Positions 11,996-24,363 of a stretch of DNA of 64,000 nucleotides are shown here, one piece after another; position 1 is the first letter of the stretch, and every line of letters starts with the position of its first letter. The translations under genes and the position numbers were made by a program. The stretch covers positions 113,708,733-113,772,732 of the forward strand of contig NC_089588.1 of NCBI RefSeq assembly GCF_019320115.1, given 5' to 3'. The notes beneath the pieces are model-generated. The model was not told the DNA's origin and ran no database searches. It saw only the letters and a list, made by a program, of their open reading frames with translations. Source of the DNA: Miscanthus floridulus. Lineage: Eukaryota; Streptophyta; Magnoliopsida; Poales; Poaceae.

Positions 11996-12332
11996 GACAC
12001 GGAGGCCGTCATTACTCACCGCCTGTGTTGAGTGGGGAATCACAGGTCAACCGTCAGGGTGCACATGCACATCGGGCACCTAACCGTCGTGCGCCTTCGC
12101 TGGGTTTAAATCCTCCCCCACGCCCCTCCCCCCACGGCCCACCACCATGCATCAACACAAACCGCCTAGTGATCAACCATGGGCGATGGACAATGGCCGT
12201 TGGACCCCAAGTCGTCCGATGTGGATTCGCAAGGGTATGCGGCGGGTGGTGGCACCCGGAGGAGGAGTCTGATGACGACTTCTTCTCCGACTTGAAGGCA
12301 AAGAGGATGCCTGGTGGGCGGACTAGCACGTG

Positions 12333-12635
12333 ATGGAGCAGACACTGCCGCCGTCGTCTGACAACGACGACGACAACGACGATGACGATGACGATGAGGA
12401 CAACTACATCCCGCTGCCATTGTCCGAGGACGAGGAGGAGGAGCAGAACGCCGCCCCTCCGCCTCCCATGGCGCAGCCGCTTCCTCCTCCTCCACCGCCG
12501 CCGCCTCCACCGCCACCACTGAAGCCTCCACCACAGCCGCCGCCGGAGGGCGGCAACAAAAATGACCACGACACCGCCGCCGGGGAGCGCTGCCCAAGGA
12601 AGAGGCATCGCTTCCTGGGCATCACCATTAATTAG
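12333..12635 (+). CDS. Hypothetical acidic, proline-rich small protein
   Basis: ATG at 12333, 100 residues. There is an N-terminal acidic run (about residues 9-22, almost all D), then PLPLSEDEEEE, a run of about a dozen prolines, and a basic C-terminus (CPRKRHRF). An upstream plus-strand frame ending at 12333 carries HPEEESDDDFFSDLKAKR, which looks like the same protein in a different frame, so this may be the 3' part of a larger broken gene spanning about 12150-12635. Proline and aspartate runs also arise from simple repeats (CCGCCT and GACGAC), so it may not be expressed. I do not recognise the family. It lies between two sets of GGCGG hairpins, so it could be cargo of a non-autonomous element. 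Confidence 0.35.
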   Translation: MEQTLPPSSDNDDDNDDDDDDEDNYIPLPLSEDEEEEQNAAPPPPMAQPLPPPPPPPPPPPPLKPPPQPPPEGGNKNDHDTAAGERCPRKRHRFLGITIN

Positions 12636-13458
12636 AAGTTTAGATTTTTAGATTATTATTGTACCATTTTTTTCTTTTTTCTATAGTTCTCCCTATGTAA
12701 ATTACTTATTATCTATATATAAGAATTATATATGCATTTTTTGTATCAATTTGGTCTTCCCTGTGGCTGAATTTAATTGTCAACTTTGCTCCATCTCCAT
12801 ATACTATTGTGCGTGCGATCGATCGTATCAATTTTGTATCTTTTTAATGAAGTTGTCCTAGGTAATGAAATTTGGTGGAGATATATCTCATATCCTCGCT
12901 TGTCTCTAGTAAAATTTCTAAAAAAAATTGCATAAGTATGAGCCATTTTCACCGCGTTGTTACTCTCTATATATAGGAACCCTTCTAAAGATGTTGTCTA
13001 TATGTTGTAGTTTTCCATATGATTCATGTATTTAGAGCCTTCCTAACGGGAACGGCGTTGGGAAAATTTCAAAAAAAAAAAAAAACGTATGGATCCATAT
13101 GGTCCATGAAGACAGTTTTATAAAATTCGAAGTCTGACCAGAGGCCACACGGAGGTGGGAAAAATGATTAATTATATTTGGATCATCCCTAACACAGGCG
13201 GCTATTTAAGAAGGACCGCCTGAATAGAGTTTTCCACAGGCGGTCCTTTACCGAAAACCGCCTGTGATAAGAGGGTGAGAAAGTTCGTTTAAACTGAATT
13301 TAGGGCACCCGTGGCGCTTTCAAGGAGGGCGGCATGTTGTGAATACAGAATGCTGACTCCAAGTGAAGACGCATATCTTGATTACGTCAGACAGAGTGCA
13401 CCTGGTATGAGTTGTTGAGAGATTGGGCACTCCGCTGGCACTAGTAAAAACCGGATAC
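12636..13458. other. Noncoding flank with GGCGG hairpins; site of CACTA-2 insertion
   Basis: AT-rich with no gene. At 13193-13275 two hairpin-forming segments occur (ACAGGCGG...CCGCCTG and CACAGGCGG...CCGCCTGTG), related to the ACAGGCGG core of the 62-bp array. The segment around 12970-13040 (TATATATAGGAAC...GTAGTTTTCCATATGATTCATGT) resembles 26560-26640 on the other side of CACTA-2, so both may come from one older element. Confidence 0.4.
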
Positions 13459-13700
13459 CACTACTACAGGATGGACTTGTTGTTCCGGGCGGTAATGGCT
13501 TTTAGTCCCGATTACCGCGCCGGGACAACGATCCTGGGACTAAAGGTGGAACCTTCAGTCCCGGGTCATCGAGGTGGGACTAAAGAGGGACCTTTAGTCC
13601 CGGTTGGTGTTACCAACCGGGACTAAAGGCCCTCCAGCTGAGCAAACGTGGCCGCACCCTTTAGTCCCGGTTGGTAACCCCAACCGGGACTAAAGGTTCC
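13459..13700. repeat. CACTA-2 left TIR and subterminal hairpins
   Basis: The terminal repeat is followed by several copies of TTTAGTCCCGG. Two near-perfect palindromes stand out: 13591-13629 has two 18-base arms around a 3-base GTT loop, and 13658-13697 is very similar. In En/Spm such repeats are the binding sites of the second-gene protein. Confidence 0.85.
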
Positions 13701-13974
13701 TTTTCTTTTTCTTTTTTTTTGTTTAATTTGTTTTCAGTTCAGTTACACATATTTGTTTAATATATAATATGTTTTTATGTACGTATTCTACGCTGCTAAT
13801 ATAAATACACGCACGCATATAATTACATCTAATTCTCATCTCGAATATTATTATATTCGAATAAAGTATGAAACTATATATATTATAGATATATATGTAT
13901 ATATACAACACTTTCATAATCTTGTTCTCGAAAATAACGATATCAATAAACATTTAATTTACATCATTTATTCC

Positions 13975-15419
13975 TTAGGATCAAAGTAGAACTCGCCGTT
14001 GGGATTTAGCACTTTTTCTAGAAGAAATCCTGCTATTGACTCTTGAACTGCTTTCAGATGGTCTTTTTGCATGACCCTTTGTTTCAACCATTCAGTCTTG
14101 CATTTGAAATAAAAGGAAAAGTATTAATACATATATATATATATTCATTTAAAAATAAATAAAAAATTGATATATACGTACTCTGAGGACATGTTCAGGA
14201 GTTCTTCTTATGTGTGCAGTGATAAATTCACAAACGTAGTATCCACACAAGTTATTACCTAGTTGCTGCCGCAAACACCACTGTATGAGAAGAAGATTAT
14301 TCTCATCATCTCACGCGTAAATTGAAGTACGATATAGTAATTAAACACGTGGGGAAGTATATATAGTACAACTTACTGATATTTCAACTACATTAAGTGG
14401 TGCCTTGCAATCCTTGCGGTGTTGCCGAATAAACTCTTTCCAAACCCTGTGCGACCAATAATGTACGATCATTAATAAATTATGGTAAAGTCTATTCAAT
14501 AATAGTTGTGTGCGAGAGATCGAAATTACCCCTGGATAATGTCTATCATATCTTGGTATAGTGTCCGCTCTTTTCTCAACGAGTCCAAGATTACTAACCG
14601 ACTTGAGTTTAACTCAATGACAATGAGTATCCAGTGAAACCTGCATTGGTTTATACACACACATACATGCATATAAGTTGTATTGATATTACATAAAATG
14701 TGTAGACTACATTATTATTAACACTTACTCAAAGTTTTACGGGAAAAGTATTGTTGTCATGTCGTGCTGCTTCACGAAGAACCTTATGATATTCGTCTGT
14801 GCTTCAGATACCCAGTGCTCCTTGACAATAATATCGGTTTTGAATACGATATAAGGATCAATGAAGCCAACACTGGTGTCTTGTATTCTTTGGAGCTCTG
14901 ACATCTGGAATCTGTATATAAATATAAGTTACATGTGAGGATAATTATATACACGTACGCATGCAAGTGAGTTTATTAAATAAAAGTAAGAATCACTTAC
15001 AAACAAAAGGAGCTAATGATTGATTTGTCCAGAGCGTCCAAGTGGTATAGTTGATGCAATTCTTTGAAACTAATATGTAAGATGTCATCGCCACGGAAGT
15101 AATGATGGTCTCTAAATCTGAAAAAGATCCACTCCTCACTCCTGCCACACGCCTGTATGTACCACTTGTTGAGCAAGTACATTTGCATACCTAATTCATT
15201 CAGAGCCGCAGGGTTGTACAGACTTTTGCCAAATTTATAAGTCTTCCAGGTATCAACTTCCAGGTTCTGGATTGGAGCTTTGCCCATCAATTGATCCAAG
15301 GTTAAACCAGTTAGTTCAAAAAAAGCATTAAGGTCTTGAACCGACACTTCTCTAGAGTTGTCTGGTCGATAGACTTCTATGTTGGAACCATATTCATTAG
15401 CAACAATAAGATTTTGCAT
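13975..15419 (-). pseudogene. CACTA-2 second gene, C-terminal half: Ulp1-like cysteine protease domain
   Basis: Minus-strand exons joined by plausible GT/AG introns: 15419-14997, about 14909-14784, about 14642-14529, 14448-14383, 14283-14183 and about 14105-13975. The order of motifs is that of the C48 (Ulp1/SENP, SUMO protease) family: HWILIVIE with the catalytic His, VILDSLRK with the Asp, then QQLGNNLCGYYVCEF with the Gln and Cys. It ends in NGEFYFDPKE and a stop. An Ulp1-type domain in a transposon protein is known from several plant elements; its substrate is unknown. The protease exons look intact by eye, while the upstream half of the same gene is broken, so I call it a pseudogene overall. 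It could also be translated separately from the ATG at 15419. Confidence 0.72.
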
Positions 15420-15440
15420 TGGTTGTTTCTGTTGTCCGAG

Positions 15441-17871
15441 CTATGGGACATCCTTCCCTAATGCTCTTTTCCTTTTCTTATGTGCATCATGTGACTTCAC
15501 GAGGGAGCGGTCATAGTCTGTTAGTGGCGGAGGCTTACAAACTTCAAGCATCTTTTTCTTGTGAGCTTCGACCTTCTGTCTCAGCAGATCTCGTGGTATG
15601 TAAAAGTACGACTTCTCCTTAAGCTTCGCTTGTCTCTGCTTTTGGATATCTATAAAAAAATCTTTCACTTTTTTGTCTTCTTCAGCTGCTATTTGCTCAT
15701 CAGTCTTTTCAGGAAGTATTTCTTGAGAAATAACTCTTTTTTTCAAGGTCTTCTTTGCCGCTGGGACCTTAGACGTCTTTGTAGTGCGTCGCTGTGGAGG
15801 GGGTGGAGCGGTGTGGAGGCGATGAGGCTGGTGTTGGAGTTCGGCGTGGAGGCATTGGAGATCGTTGTGGAGGCGGTGGGGCCAGTGTAGGAGTTGGAGA
15901 TCGTTGTGGAGGCGATGGGGCCGGTGTAGGAGTTGGAGATCGCCGTGGGGATGAAGTCGTCTCGCCCCCCGCGACACTGTCATGAGATGGGGAATGAATG
16001 ATTGGGCTAGGCTGGGGAGACCCTGCTACAAAAACAAGTTATGGGTCAATTATTTTTGAAGCCAATGTAAAATTAATGGAAAATAATATTTCATTCACTT
16101 TCATTCGTACCTAGGGTGAGGTAGGGGAAGCGGTGGTGCCCCAGGAATGATGATGAAGCGTTTGCGTCATTGAATAAATGTCTTCTCTGCTTCTCCTAGT
16201 GTCTTCTCCCCATCACCGCCTTCAATGTCAAGAGGAACATTACTGTAACCTTTGAGCACTCTATCGACCGAGACGCTAGCATATCTAGGTTGAATAACTG
16301 ACCCATGGATTCTTGGTGTCTTTGTTCGGTCTATTGGAGATACAACCCCGACAGCCACCATGATTGATGTATTATTACCATCTAGAATGTGTAGCTCACA
16401 TGTTGTTAGAGGCTCGGTAATGTCATCAACAGGGAAGCGCAACCCAGCGTCTCCTTGAATAACTGGTAGCTCCGTGGAAGCACAACTACTTTTCATCTGA
16501 CCAACGGGGCTAATGGTGACTCCCGGCGTTGATTGCGATTGCATTTGACTCATTGCTAGCTGCACTTGCCTCTTGATCTCCTCCTGCATTCTTGCCTCAA
16601 GAGATTTTTCTCGTTCACGTGATTCAAGCAATACTTGTCGTGACTCATTAACAAATTGCTCCAATACACGGATTCGGTCTGCCTCCTCATCCTTCTTTCT
16701 CTGGCGGCTTCTGTAGGTATCCTTGTCTGCTGGGAATGCTTGTAGCCATGGAACCGCCCTATAGCCTCTTGTTCGACCACCGTGTTCGGGAATCTCTAGG
16801 GCATATGTTAATTCATCCTTCTCTCTGTTGGGCTTGAAAACACTACTATCAGCTTCTTCCCTAGCATGAGCTAGTCTCTGTGTTGCTCTCTCAATTTTTT
16901 GGCCAAAAATTAGCTTGCCAGTGTCTGGGTCTAGGCTTCCCCCATGAGCGTAGAACCAATTCTTCGCGCGTTGAGGCCAGTTCTTCTATATTATTTCAGG
17001 TATGATTCCCTTGGTAGTAATCTCTACTTCTAGGTTCTACCACTTGGGAATAGCACTCCTATAACCACCTGATCCCATGCGATGATGGTATTGCTTTTGT
17101 CGGGCATTCTGCTGATTCCTCATCACACGTTCCTCACTCTCTTGAGATGTCTTGTATTATACGAAGTCATCCCAATGGGACTCCAACTTGACAAACACCT
17201 TAGCATTGAAATCCGGCATTTCATTCTTCAAGATAAACTTTTTATACAATGTCTTCTTCCAACTCTAGAACAATGTTGCCATCTTCTTCATTGTCCAATC
17301 CCTCACTAGCTCCTTCAAAGCATCATCTGCTTGTAATGTGAAATGCTGAGTGATATCTCTCCAAGCTAGGTTCTTGTCACGATCAGATACAAAACTAACA
17401 TTAGGAGCGGATATCTTCTGCTTCCATTCACGAGCACTAACTGGGATCCTATCCCTTATAATGAACCCACATTGATTGACATATGTCTGAGCATGTGGTC
17501 CCAATGGTTTGCCGGTGTCGGTGTCGAATTCTGATATTATGAAACGGCCCTCTAATGGCTTTTTTGGCCCTTGGACTTTCCTACTCTTGTCGGTGGTTGA
17601 TGTAGATCCAAAGACCGGCTACATGAGTAGAAACACAACGATTAACAACAAATATACGTACGCATGCATCTATAAGAGATGATAGATAATCGAATATACC
17701 TCGCCAGTATTTTCTTGCGTGATAATTTATTGATCTTCAACCACCGGGATATTCAGGATATCCTCATAATCAGCAAAGTACTGACTCGTGTCATCTACAT
17801 CCGTATTGGTGCCGGCGTTGATAATATCCATCATTATGTCATCATTCAAGTTATCATCCGGAGCAGACATT
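15441..17871 (-). pseudogene. CACTA-2 second gene, N-terminal half: TNPA/Ptta-like region
   Basis: A short acidic first exon starts at an ATG at 17871 (MSAPDDNLND). A segment at about 17620-17265 includes GPHAQTYVNQCGF, WRDITQHFTL and LVRDWTMKKMA, typical of the plant Ptta/En/Spm transposase family. A frame-damaged stretch follows at 17260-16800. Next is a coiled-coil and conserved domain at 16664-16167 (VNESRQVLLESREREKS, then CELHILDGN and PRIHGSVIQPRYASVSVD), which I relate to the DUF8039 type found in these proteins. A linker at 15985-15790 reads as proline/serine-rich in one frame (repeats like PPPQRSP). A basic segment (15700-15441) leads into the protease half. Stops and frame changes break it in several places. 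Confidence 0.65.
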
Positions 17872-17879
17872 TGTATCTT

Positions 17880-18807
17880 CAAGACATAGATAGAATTACT
17901 ATGGCACATAACATAAGTACATGTGATAACACATATAGAATTACTAAATCCAATTAAATATAATAACACATAATATTTCATAAGGATAAACAATAATAAG
18001 GTATAGGCTTTGAAATCGAATAAAAAACACTTTCGATCCAAAAACATGGAAATAAGTATATGTATATATACACGTAGAATGATACAATTTTCTCTCTCTC
18101 TCTCAACACATAGAAATAAGTGCATATGTATATATCAATAGATATGCATGTGATAACACATAGAATGTCTCTCTAGATACAATTTTCTCTCTCTCTCTCT
18201 CTCAACACATGGAAATAATTAAGTACATGTATATATACACATAGAAATAATTAAGTACATATATATGTATACATATAGAATCTCTCTCTAGATACATATG
18301 ATATAGATATAATTACTAATAAAATATCCAAGTGATATATAGATAGATATACTAAAATAAAATATGCATGTGATATAGAAATAGAATTACTAATAAAATA
18401 TGCATGTGTCAATTACTAAAACAAAATTAAATCTAACATATATATAGAGAGATATAATATAATTACTAAATCAAATTAAATAAAATAACACACATATATC
18501 TAGATAGAATTAATTACTAAATCTAATTAAACCTAACATATATACATAGATAGAATTACTAAATCAAAATTAAATCTAACACATATACAGAGAGATAGAA
18601 TAATAATTACTAAATATATCAAAAACTATAATAAAAAACTATCTAAATAAATTTTAATACATTTAAATCTAATTAACATATATCAAAAACTATCTAAAAA
18701 ACTAACTAAAAAACTAAGAATAAACTACTAATTAAATTTTAATACATTTTAATCTAACATATATATCAAAAACTATCTAAAAACTATCTAAAAAACTACC
18801 TAAAAAA
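17880..18807 (-). other. Long AT-rich intron upstream of the CACTA-2 second gene
   Basis: No coding signal. It has repeated ATATATAGATAGAATTACTAAATC-like units, and two copies of a segment with a (CT)n tract followed by CAACACATAGAAATAA (around 18083-18130 and 18178-18230). It separates the GC-rich leader at 18808-19068 from the exon starting at 17871. Confidence 0.5.
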
Positions 18808-19329
18808 CTATCTAAAAAAATATGGACGAGCTATAGCTAGCAGGCTAGGGGCGGATGGCGGGCGTGCTGGCCGGCCATGGGGCCGAGCTGAGCCGCACGA
18901 GGATGACGTACGGCGGAGACAAGCTCGACGGTCGCCGGGCGGGGCTCGACGACGAGGCCGGGCGGGGGTAGACGACGGCGGCGCGGCAGAGCTCAACGCG
19001 GCTGGGCGCGGCAGAGACGAGATCGACGTTGTAGATTGAAAAGTAGAAGATGAACAGAGGAACCGTTCGATATATATAGGCCGAGAACCTTTAGTCCCGG
19101 CTGGTAACACCAACCGAGACTAAAGAAGATCCTTTAGTCCCGGCTGGTAAGCCGAACCGGGACTAAAGGTCCAACCCTTTAGTTCCGGCTCGGCTTACCA
19201 GTCGGGATTAAAGGATCTTTAGTCCCGGTTGGTGTTACCAGCCAGGACTAAAGATATTTTTGGGCGGGCAATTCCGCCCACCCTTTAGTCCCGGTTCCTG
19301 GCCTGGACCGGGATTGAAGGCCTGAAAAT
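18808..19329 (-). promoter_or_regulatory. Internal promoter and GC-rich leader of the CACTA-2 second gene, with terminal-repeat copies
   Basis: A TATA box (CCTATATATATCG on the minus strand, 19069-19080) is flanked upstream by at least five copies of the TTTAGTCCCGG(C/T)TGGT hairpin (19085-19325), the same motif as at both element ends. Downstream is a GC-rich leader at 18808-19068. This repeats the arrangement in CACTA-1, although the motif sequence differs between the two families. Confidence 0.65.
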
Positions 19330-20910
19330 TTTGGCAGCCCGCCAGAGTAATTGGAAAGGCCTGGGATTTTGATTTTGTTCTCCTTGTTTAATACTAATTA
19401 ATTCTATAGCAACTTCAATACTTTGCAATATTTATTTTAAAAAATACTATTGATTAACTAATTATTTATTGTAAATAGGAAAATTTTGTAACCTAAAGTT
19501 TTTAATTTCTTTTATGAATATAGAATATAAATGTTACTAATACTAAGTATTTTGTTAATGCAAAAATATATTTGTAACTTAAAATTAATAAAACTAATAT
19601 TATTTGATAGGAAATTTATTATCACATTATTGTAACATCAATGTTTCAATTTTTTCTCGGTTTTTTGAACAAAATAACAGGAAATTTTTGTTGAACCTAT
19701 AAAAATAAAGAAAATATAGTATTTTTATTCTACAACTTTTTTAAATGAAAAAATGGCCTATATAAGGATTGTAGACCTTGATGAGTTGAACAAACTTAAT
19801 ATTCAAAACTTTTCAATTTGAGACAATCTAGGGTTCCGAAAATTAGTTTGTAGGCATCGAAATTTAAAAATCACAAATTTGAACCATCTAAACTTTCTCA
19901 AATGGAAAGTTGACCAAAACAACAATTGTATATCTTGATGAGCTGAACAAACTTGGTATTCAAAACTTTTCAATTTGAGACAATCTAGGGTTCTGAAAAA
20001 TAGTTTGTAGGCGTAGAAATTTAAAAATCACAAATTTGAACCGTCCAAACTATCTCAAATGGAAAGTTGACCAAAACAACAATTGTAGATCTTGATGAGT
20101 TTAACAAACTTGGTATTCAAAACTTTTCAATTTGAAGTCATTTAGAGTCCATAATACTAGAGTCAAAGTGTTGTTTTTTCATTTAACCAAATTTGACTTG
20201 GTCAAACTTGCTCAAATGAGACACTAAATGACCTCAGATGAAACATCTCTGAATACCAAGTTTGATTATCTTTGCAAGATCTACAATTGTTACATAGCTC
20301 ATTTTCCTATTTGAGAAAGTTTTATCAAACAGTAGTCACAAATTCTTGAATCTCATAGACTTTCTAAAACTATGTCACACACTTGTGAAATTTGAACTAC
20401 ATTTTGTTCAAACTTTCTCAAATGAAAAATGGCCTATATAAGGATTATATATCTTGATGAGATGAACAAACTTGGTATTCAAAACTTTTCAATTTGAGAC
20501 AATCTAGGGTTCCGGAAACTAGTTTATAAGCGTCGAAATTTAAAAATCACAAATTTGAACCATCCAAACTATCTCAAATGGAAAGTTGACCAAAACAACA
20601 ATTGTAGATCATGATGATTTTAACAAACTTGGTATTCAAAACTTTTCAATTTGAAGTCATTTAGAGTCCATAATACTAGAGTCAAAGTGTTGTTTTTTCA
20701 TTTGACCAAATTTGACTTGGTCAAACTTGCTCAAATGAGACACTAAATGACCTCAGATGAAAAAACTCTGAATACCAAGTTTGATCATCTCAGCAAGATC
20801 TACAATTGTTACATAGCTCATTTTCCCATTTGAGAAAGTTTTATCAAACACCAGTCATAAATTCTTGAATCTCATATAGACTTTCTAAAACTATGTCACA
20901 ACAATGCATC
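19330..20910. repeat. AT-rich internal repeat region of CACTA-2
   Basis: Repeated units around AATTGTAGATCTTGATGAG, AACTTGGTATTCAAAACTTT, CAATTTGAGACAATCTAGGG and TGGAAAGTTGACCAAAACAA occur at about 19.78, 19.93, 20.08 and 20.58 kb. A block of about 250 bp at 20085-20340 recurs at about 20605-20865 (offset about 519 bp). No coding signal. Confidence 0.75.
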
Positions 20911-20973
20911 GTTGTATCATGCGGGCACAACAGTGAATTTCTTCTTGACGTATGACCCTTGGTTATGATCTTG

Positions 20974-23900
20974 TCATAACCATGGAGTGTCTTCATCATT
21001 TAACATGATGCTTAGATCTTTCTTCACTATGAAGGGTGGAATTCGGACATTTCTTTCAAAATCTTCTGACATGTCTGACTTGTCTTCAATTCCCACTATA
21101 TTTATTTTCCTAGAGAGAACTATGTGGCAATTTGGCTCATTGATCATTGAGTTGATGTCTTCGTTTTTTCCTCTCTTTGATTTTGTAGACATGTCTTTCA
21201 CATAGAACATCTGACTCACATCGGCAGCAAGGACGAATGGTTTGTCTTTGTACCCAATATTGTTGAGGTCCACTGTTGTCATTCCATACTCTTTGTCGAC
21301 TGTTACCCCTCCTCCGGTCAGCTTCACCCATTGGCACCAGAACAAAGGGACTTTAAAATTAGGTGCGTAGTCTAGTTCCCATATATCTTCTATGCGACCA
21401 TAATATGTTTGTATATTCCCATTTGGATCCGTGCCATCTATGCGAACACCACTATTTTGATTGGTGCTCCTTTTATCTTGGGCAACTGTGTAAAATGTAT
21501 TCCCATTTATCTCATACCCTTGGTACATGAGGATATGCCACGATGGTTGCCTAGCCAACAAATACAGTTGCTCATCAATATTGTCATCGCCTTGACATTC
21601 TTTTCGCAACCAACCACTAAAACTTTCCATGTGCTGACGCCTAATCCAAGCTTCAGTCTTCCCTGGAAACTTGGATCGTAAGAACTCCTTATGTATCTCG
21701 ATGTACGGATGCACCAATGACAAGTTCTGAAGAACTGTGTAGTGTGCTTTATTGAAATAATCGTCTTCCATGCCAATATATGTTTTCTTCCCTAAAGTTC
21801 CTTTACCACTGAGTCTCCCCTCGTGTCGCGATTCAGGAACACCAATCGGGGTAAGGTCAGGAATAAAGTCAACACAAAACTCAATGACCTCCTCTGTTCC
21901 GTAGCCCTAGGCGATGCTTCCTTCAGGCTTAGAACAGACTTTCACATATTTCTTCAAGACTCCCATAAACCTCTCGAAGGGGAACATGTTATGTAAGAAC
22001 ACAAGTCCAAGAATACTAATCTCCTTCACCAAATGAGCTAGGAGGTGTGTCATGATATTAAAGAAGGATGGAGGGAACACCAACTCAAAGTTGATAAGAC
22101 ATTGAACCACATCATTCTGTAGAGCAGCTAGTTCCACTAGATTGATTGCCTTCTGAGAAATTGCATTGAGGAATGCACATAGCTTCACGGTGGTAGACGT
22201 ACATGTGGAGGTAGAATTCCTCTTAAAGCAACTGGAAGCAATTGCGTCATAAGCACATGGCAGTCGTGGGACTTTAAGTTTAGGAATTTCTTCTCTGGAA
22301 CATTTATTATACCCTTTATATTGGAGGAGAATCCCGATGGGACCTTGATGCTGCTTAGACATTCAAACATGTTGTCCCTCTCTTCTTTGCTAAGCGTGTA
22401 GCTAGCAGGACTTAAGTAATGACATCCATCATCTATCTTCTCTGGACGAAGGTTGTCTCGTTCTTTCATGCCCTGCAAGTCCTGGCGTGCTTCAAGTGAA
22501 TCCTTTGGCTTCCCGTACACACCCATGAATCCTAACAGGTTCACACAAAGAATCTTTGTCAGGTGCATCATGTCGATTGCGTTGCGGACCTCTAGGACTT
22601 GCCAATAGGGTAGCTCCCAAAAGATGGACATCTTCTTCCACATGGGTGCGTGTCCCTTAGCATCTTTGGGAATAGATTCGCTGCCTTGTCCCTTTCCAAA
22701 TACTACTTTCACATCCTTGACCATTGCGAGTACATCTTCCCCGGTTCAGTTATGAGGCTTCTTCCGGTGGTCTGGCTTACCTTTAAAATGCTTACCTTTC
22801 TTTCTTACTTGGTGATTCAAAGGAATGAATCGACGATGGCCAAGGTACACGACCTTTCGACATCTTTTCAAATATATACTGTCAAGGTCATCAAAACAAT
22901 GTGTGCATGCATTATATCCTTTGTTTGTCTAACCTGAAAGATTACTTAAAGTAGGCCAATCATTGATTGTTACGAACAACATTGCTCGTAGGTCAAAGTG
23001 TTCTTGTTTGTACTCATCCCAGACACATACACCTAGTTTGTTCCATAAAACTAGAAGTTCTTCAACTAATGGCTTCAAATAGATATCAATGTCGTTGCTA
23101 GGTTGCCTCAGACCTTGGATGAGGATCGACATCATAATGAACTTCCACTTCATGCATAACCATGGAGGAAGGATGTAGATACATAGAGTAACTGGCCAAG
23201 TGCTATGACTAGTGCTCTGCTCCCCAAAAGGATTCATACCATCTATACTTAAGGTGAACCTTAAGTTTCTAGCCTCATTTGCAAACTCTGGAAATTCCCT
23301 GTCTATCGCTCTCCAATGGGACCCATCAGCTGGGTGTCTCAGCATATTGTCTACCTTACGGTCTTCTTTATGCCACCGCAACAACTTTGCATGGTCTTTA
23401 TTTCTGAACAAACGTTTTAAGCGTGGTATTATAGGAGCATACCACATAACCTTGGTAGGGATTTTCTTTCTAGGACGTTGTTCACCCTCGACGTCACCAG
23501 GATCATTGCGCCTGATCTTATACCGCGCTGCTTTACATACCAGGCATTCATCCAAATTCTTGTATTCATTGCCATGGTAGAGGATGCAGTCATTAGGACA
23601 TGCATGTATCTTCTGGATTTTTAATCCCAAAGGGCAGACAACCTTTTTTGCTTCGTACGTAGTGGTGGGCAATTCATTTGGCTTCGAAAGCATCTTCTTT
23701 ATGAGGTTCAATAAATTCCCAAATGCCTTGTTGGATACACTATTCTTTGCCTTCCACTGTAGCAATTCCAGTGTTGTACCCAACTTTTTTTGCTCCTCTT
23801 TGGCCGTCGGGTATAGCAACTTCTTATGATCCTCAAGCATGCGCTCGAACTTAACTTTCTCTTTTTCACTTTCGCATTCTTGTTGTGCATCATGAATGGC

Positions 23901-24274
23901 ATCGCCAAGAGCATCACCAAGATCATCTTCTGCCGCTACCTCTTCTTCATCTCCCCCATTGTAGTATCATCAAAGGCACCATACTGAGCAATAATGTCAT
24001 CAATGTCTAAATCTTCTCCTTCACCTTCTTCCATCATGACCCCGCTTTCTCCATGCTTAGTCCAACATATATAGTTTGACATGAAACCTGACTTAAGCAA
24101 ATGTCAATGAAGACTCATTGAGCTTCAATATTCCTTTAAATTCTTACATATGGCACATGGACAGCACATGAATCCATCCTGCTTATTTGCCTCGGCCACA
24201 CCTAAGAAATAGTGCACGCCCTCAATAAAGTCTTGGGAGCGGCGATTGGCATTGTACATCCAATGGCGTGACAT
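20974..24274 (-). pseudogene. tnp2: CACTA-2 TNP2-type transposase, damaged
   Basis: The ATG at 24272-24274 (MSRHWMYNANRR) follows an AG acceptor. The transposase-associated domain includes CCPCAICKN. After stops and frame changes around 24125-23840 comes the TNP2 core at 23840-22929 (including KIHACPNDCILYHG, SIDGMNPFGEQ and LPPWLCMKW). A damaged link at 22929-22740 still encodes NKGYNACTHC. Then come 22724-22185 (WELPYW, AIDMMHLTK), DUF4218 at 22362-21907 (PFERFMGVLKKYV) and an intact-looking DUF4216 at 21771-20974 (NQNSGVRI, WELDYAPNFKVPLFWCQWV). At least four breaks are needed to account for the shifts, so it cannot make a full transposase. It is clearly diverged from the CACTA-1 copy, as expected for different families. 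Confidence 0.85.
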
Positions 24275-24363
24275 AATCTGCATTACATGACAAATTATGA
24301 AAACCTTGAACATAATTAAGTATTTTATTACACAACATAGATGACACACACACGGTTGATTAA

